Positions 62,037-64,000 of a DNA stretch of 64,000 bases are shown here, one piece after another. Within the stretch, counting starts at the first letter, position 1; each line of letters starts with the position of its first letter. Below the pieces are notes generated by a model. That model worked only from the letters and a program-made list of their open reading frames with translations. It ran no database searches and was not told the DNA's origin. The position numbers and the translations under genes are program-made. This stretch comes from JAFECT01 sp036501825 (GTDB lineage Bacteria; Pseudomonadota; Alphaproteobacteria; Caulobacterales; Caulobacteraceae): contig DASXZP010000026.1 in the NCBI GenBank assembly GCA_036501825.1, positions 1 to 64,000 of the forward strand, in the 5' to 3' direction.

Positions 62037-62846
62037 CTACTGAATGGAAGCGAAACGACGGGACTTGAGGCTGTCCGCCTGCGGGCCGGTGACGGCCTCT
62101 CCGGGGCCGGTGGCCACCGCTTCAATCGTCTTCTTCGATTGGGTGTTGAGCACTTGGATGACGTCGCCGACCGCGGCGTCGGCCACCGCTTTGCCCTGCA
62201 GCTTCAGAGTGACGCCGTCGACGTCGTAGGTCACCGAGACGATCTCGTCCTTCTTGATGACCTTCTGCGCCATCAGGTCGCGCGAGGCGACGACCACGCC
62301 TTCGCGTTCGGTGTGGCGCGTGCTGAGGCCGATGACCTGGGCCGGATCGTTGGGCGCGTCCGAAGGCACAAGGTGCGCCTGCACCTTGGTCCACAGCACG
62401 TCGTCGGCGCGGATCACTTCCCCGGCCGCAAGGTTGTGGGCGAAGGTCAGCGCATCGACGGTCTTGCCGCCGCCCGCGCGTGCGGCGGGCGCGGAGTCTT
62501 CGCGCGGCGCCGCGTCCATCTGAACGACCAGGCGGCTGTACCCCGAGGGGTTGGCCCAGTCGAGGCCGTGCATGTGAGCGATGCGCTGCACCGCGCCGGC
62601 GTCGAGCACCATGGCGGGCGCGCCGTCGTTGGCGACAGCCACCGCAACGTTCGAGGCATTGCCCGCGCCTTCGAACAGGTCGCCCAGCGTGATCTGCGGC
62701 CCGCTCGATTGCGGCGTGTCGCGCAGGTCGACGGGCGTGCCGGCGAACGCCATGCCGGCCAGCAGCAACAGCACGAAGGCCGAAACCGCTATGGCGATGC
62801 GAGTCAGGACCGGGTGACGGTTCAAGGTGAGGGCGAGGGCGGTCAT
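62037..62846 (-). CDS. flgA: Flagellar P-ring assembly chaperone FlgA
   Basis: 269 residues: an N-terminal signal or anchor helix (about 16-36) and a C-terminal SAF domain with AHNLAAGEVIRADDV and VVASRDLMAQKVIKKDEIV, typical of FlgA. It helps FlgI assemble in the periplasm. Thirteen bases separate it from flgG. Confidence 0.93.
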   Translation of the reverse strand: MTALALTLNRHPVLTRIAIAVSAFVLLLLAGMAFAGTPVDLRDTPQSSGPQITLGDLFEGAGNASNVAVAVANDGAPAMVLDAGAVQRIAHMHGLDWANPSGYSRLVVQMDAAPREDSAPAARAGGGKTVDALTFAHNLAAGEVIRADDVLWTKVQAHLVPSDAPNDPAQVIGLSTRHTEREGVVVASRDLMAQKVIKKDEIVSVTYDVDGVTLKLQGKAVADAAVGDVIQVLNTQSKKTIEAVATGPGEAVTGPQADSLKSRRFASIQ

Positions 62847-62859
62847 GGCTTGGCCAAAT

Positions 62860-63648
<789 letters not shown>

Positions 63649-63659
63649 CTAGAGCTTCC

Positions 63660-64000
63660 TCATGCGACCTTCGCCAGCCGGTCGATCGACGACTGGGAAA
63701 GGTCATTGGTCTGTTGGATCATCGAGGAGATGCGCTCATAGGCGCGCTGCACCTGGATCAGGTTGGTGATCTCGATGATCGGTTTGACGTTGGATGATTC
63801 CACCATGCCCTGGCGCAGCTTCACGTCGGGCGCCGGCGTCGGTTGGGCGTTGGAGGTGTTGGAGTAGAGGTTGTCGCCCTCCTTCTGGAGGACGCCGAGC
63901 GCGTCGAAGTGCACGACGCCGATCTTGCCCACGCGGGTCGAGGTCGGGCCTTGCTTGGTGCGCTGGCTGACCACGCCGTCGGCGGAGATCTGGGGCGCGC
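63660..64000 (-). CDS. flgF: Flagellar proximal rod protein FlgF, C-terminal part (cut by window edge)
   Basis: The reverse strand reads in frame through the window end and closes with ITNLIQVQRAYERISSMI and a stop at 63660-63662. This is the C-terminal helix shared by rod proteins. Preceding LQKEGDNLYSNTSNAQP fits FlgF. Position before flgG supports FlgF. The N-terminal half lies outside the window. Confidence 0.92.
   Translation of the reverse strand, partial: APQISADGVVSQRTKQGPTSTRVGKIGVVHFDALGVLQKEGDNLYSNTSNAQPTPAPDVKLRQGMVESSNVKPIIEITNLIQVQRAYERISSMIQQTNDLSQSSIDRLAKVA

Overview
The window is a high-GC chromosomal segment from a free-living, flagellated Gram-negative bacterium, most probably an alphaproteobacterium. 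The signs are a TonB-dependent receptor of the type common in Caulobacterales and sphingomonads, the xseB-ispA-dxs block, the flgF-flgG-flgA-flgH order, a TrxR-like ferredoxin-NADP reductase, an Hpt protein and a bifunctional CysNC. Genus cannot be fixed from the sequence alone. No rRNA, intact tRNA, CRISPR array or prophage structural gene is visible.

Layout. 1-2354: 5' part of metK, divergent from a MarR regulator translationally coupled to an MFS exporter, with a perfect 12-bp palindrome between them. 2355-9291: a catabolic/uptake cluster made of a TonB-dependent receptor, ACS-type MFS permease, SDR, LigI-like lactonase and bicupin. 9292-17682: a genomic-island-like stretch. It holds a degenerate tRNA 3' end, a two-gene Mokosh type I anti-phage system (pseudokinase-SF1 helicase plus HTH-PLD nuclease), a truncated P-loop ATPase, a 1.2-kb cassette bounded by perfect 20-bp inverted repeats that carries an IS transposase remnant and two unknown passenger genes, and an orphan membrane protein.

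17840-28436: OmpR-type two-component system, MFS transporter, tandem DUF5694 paralogues, PLP decarboxylase, sulfotransferase, haloperoxidase-type hydrolase, an atypical metallo-beta-lactamase-fold protein and an SDR. 28456-33343: sulfate activation (cysD-cysNC), divergent from a VanW-glycosyltransferase fusion. 33314-45712: hypothetical secreted and membrane proteins, a receiver protein, a frameshifted antitoxin-like gene, threonine catabolism (kbl-tdh), a four-helix CoxI-like protein, topoisomerase IB, rlmJ, an FAD monooxygenase, a histone-H1/phasin-like protein, an EEP hydrolase, DUF4112, Hpt and chorismate mutase. 45731-56981: ferredoxin reductase, 3D-domain protein, GST, ferredoxin, S1/P1 nuclease, VWA/CoxE-like protein, GNAT, HDAC-like deacetylase, phosphatase, then xseB-ispA-dxs for isoprenoid precursors. 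56982-64000: a nested palindrome, lipoprotein, amidase, a three-gene overlapping operon (YecA-like, AbiEii-like nucleotidyltransferase, small protein) and the flagellar flgF-flgG-flgA-flgH genes.

Most of the window is ordinary core and accessory metabolism. The most interesting region is 9.3-17 kb. Its nuclease-helicase pair matches a described system (Mokosh), but the kinase domain has lost catalytic motifs, and the adjacent inverted-repeat cassette with two unrecognised passenger genes may be undescribed. A second candidate is the AbiEii-like operon at 59.5-61.1 kb.
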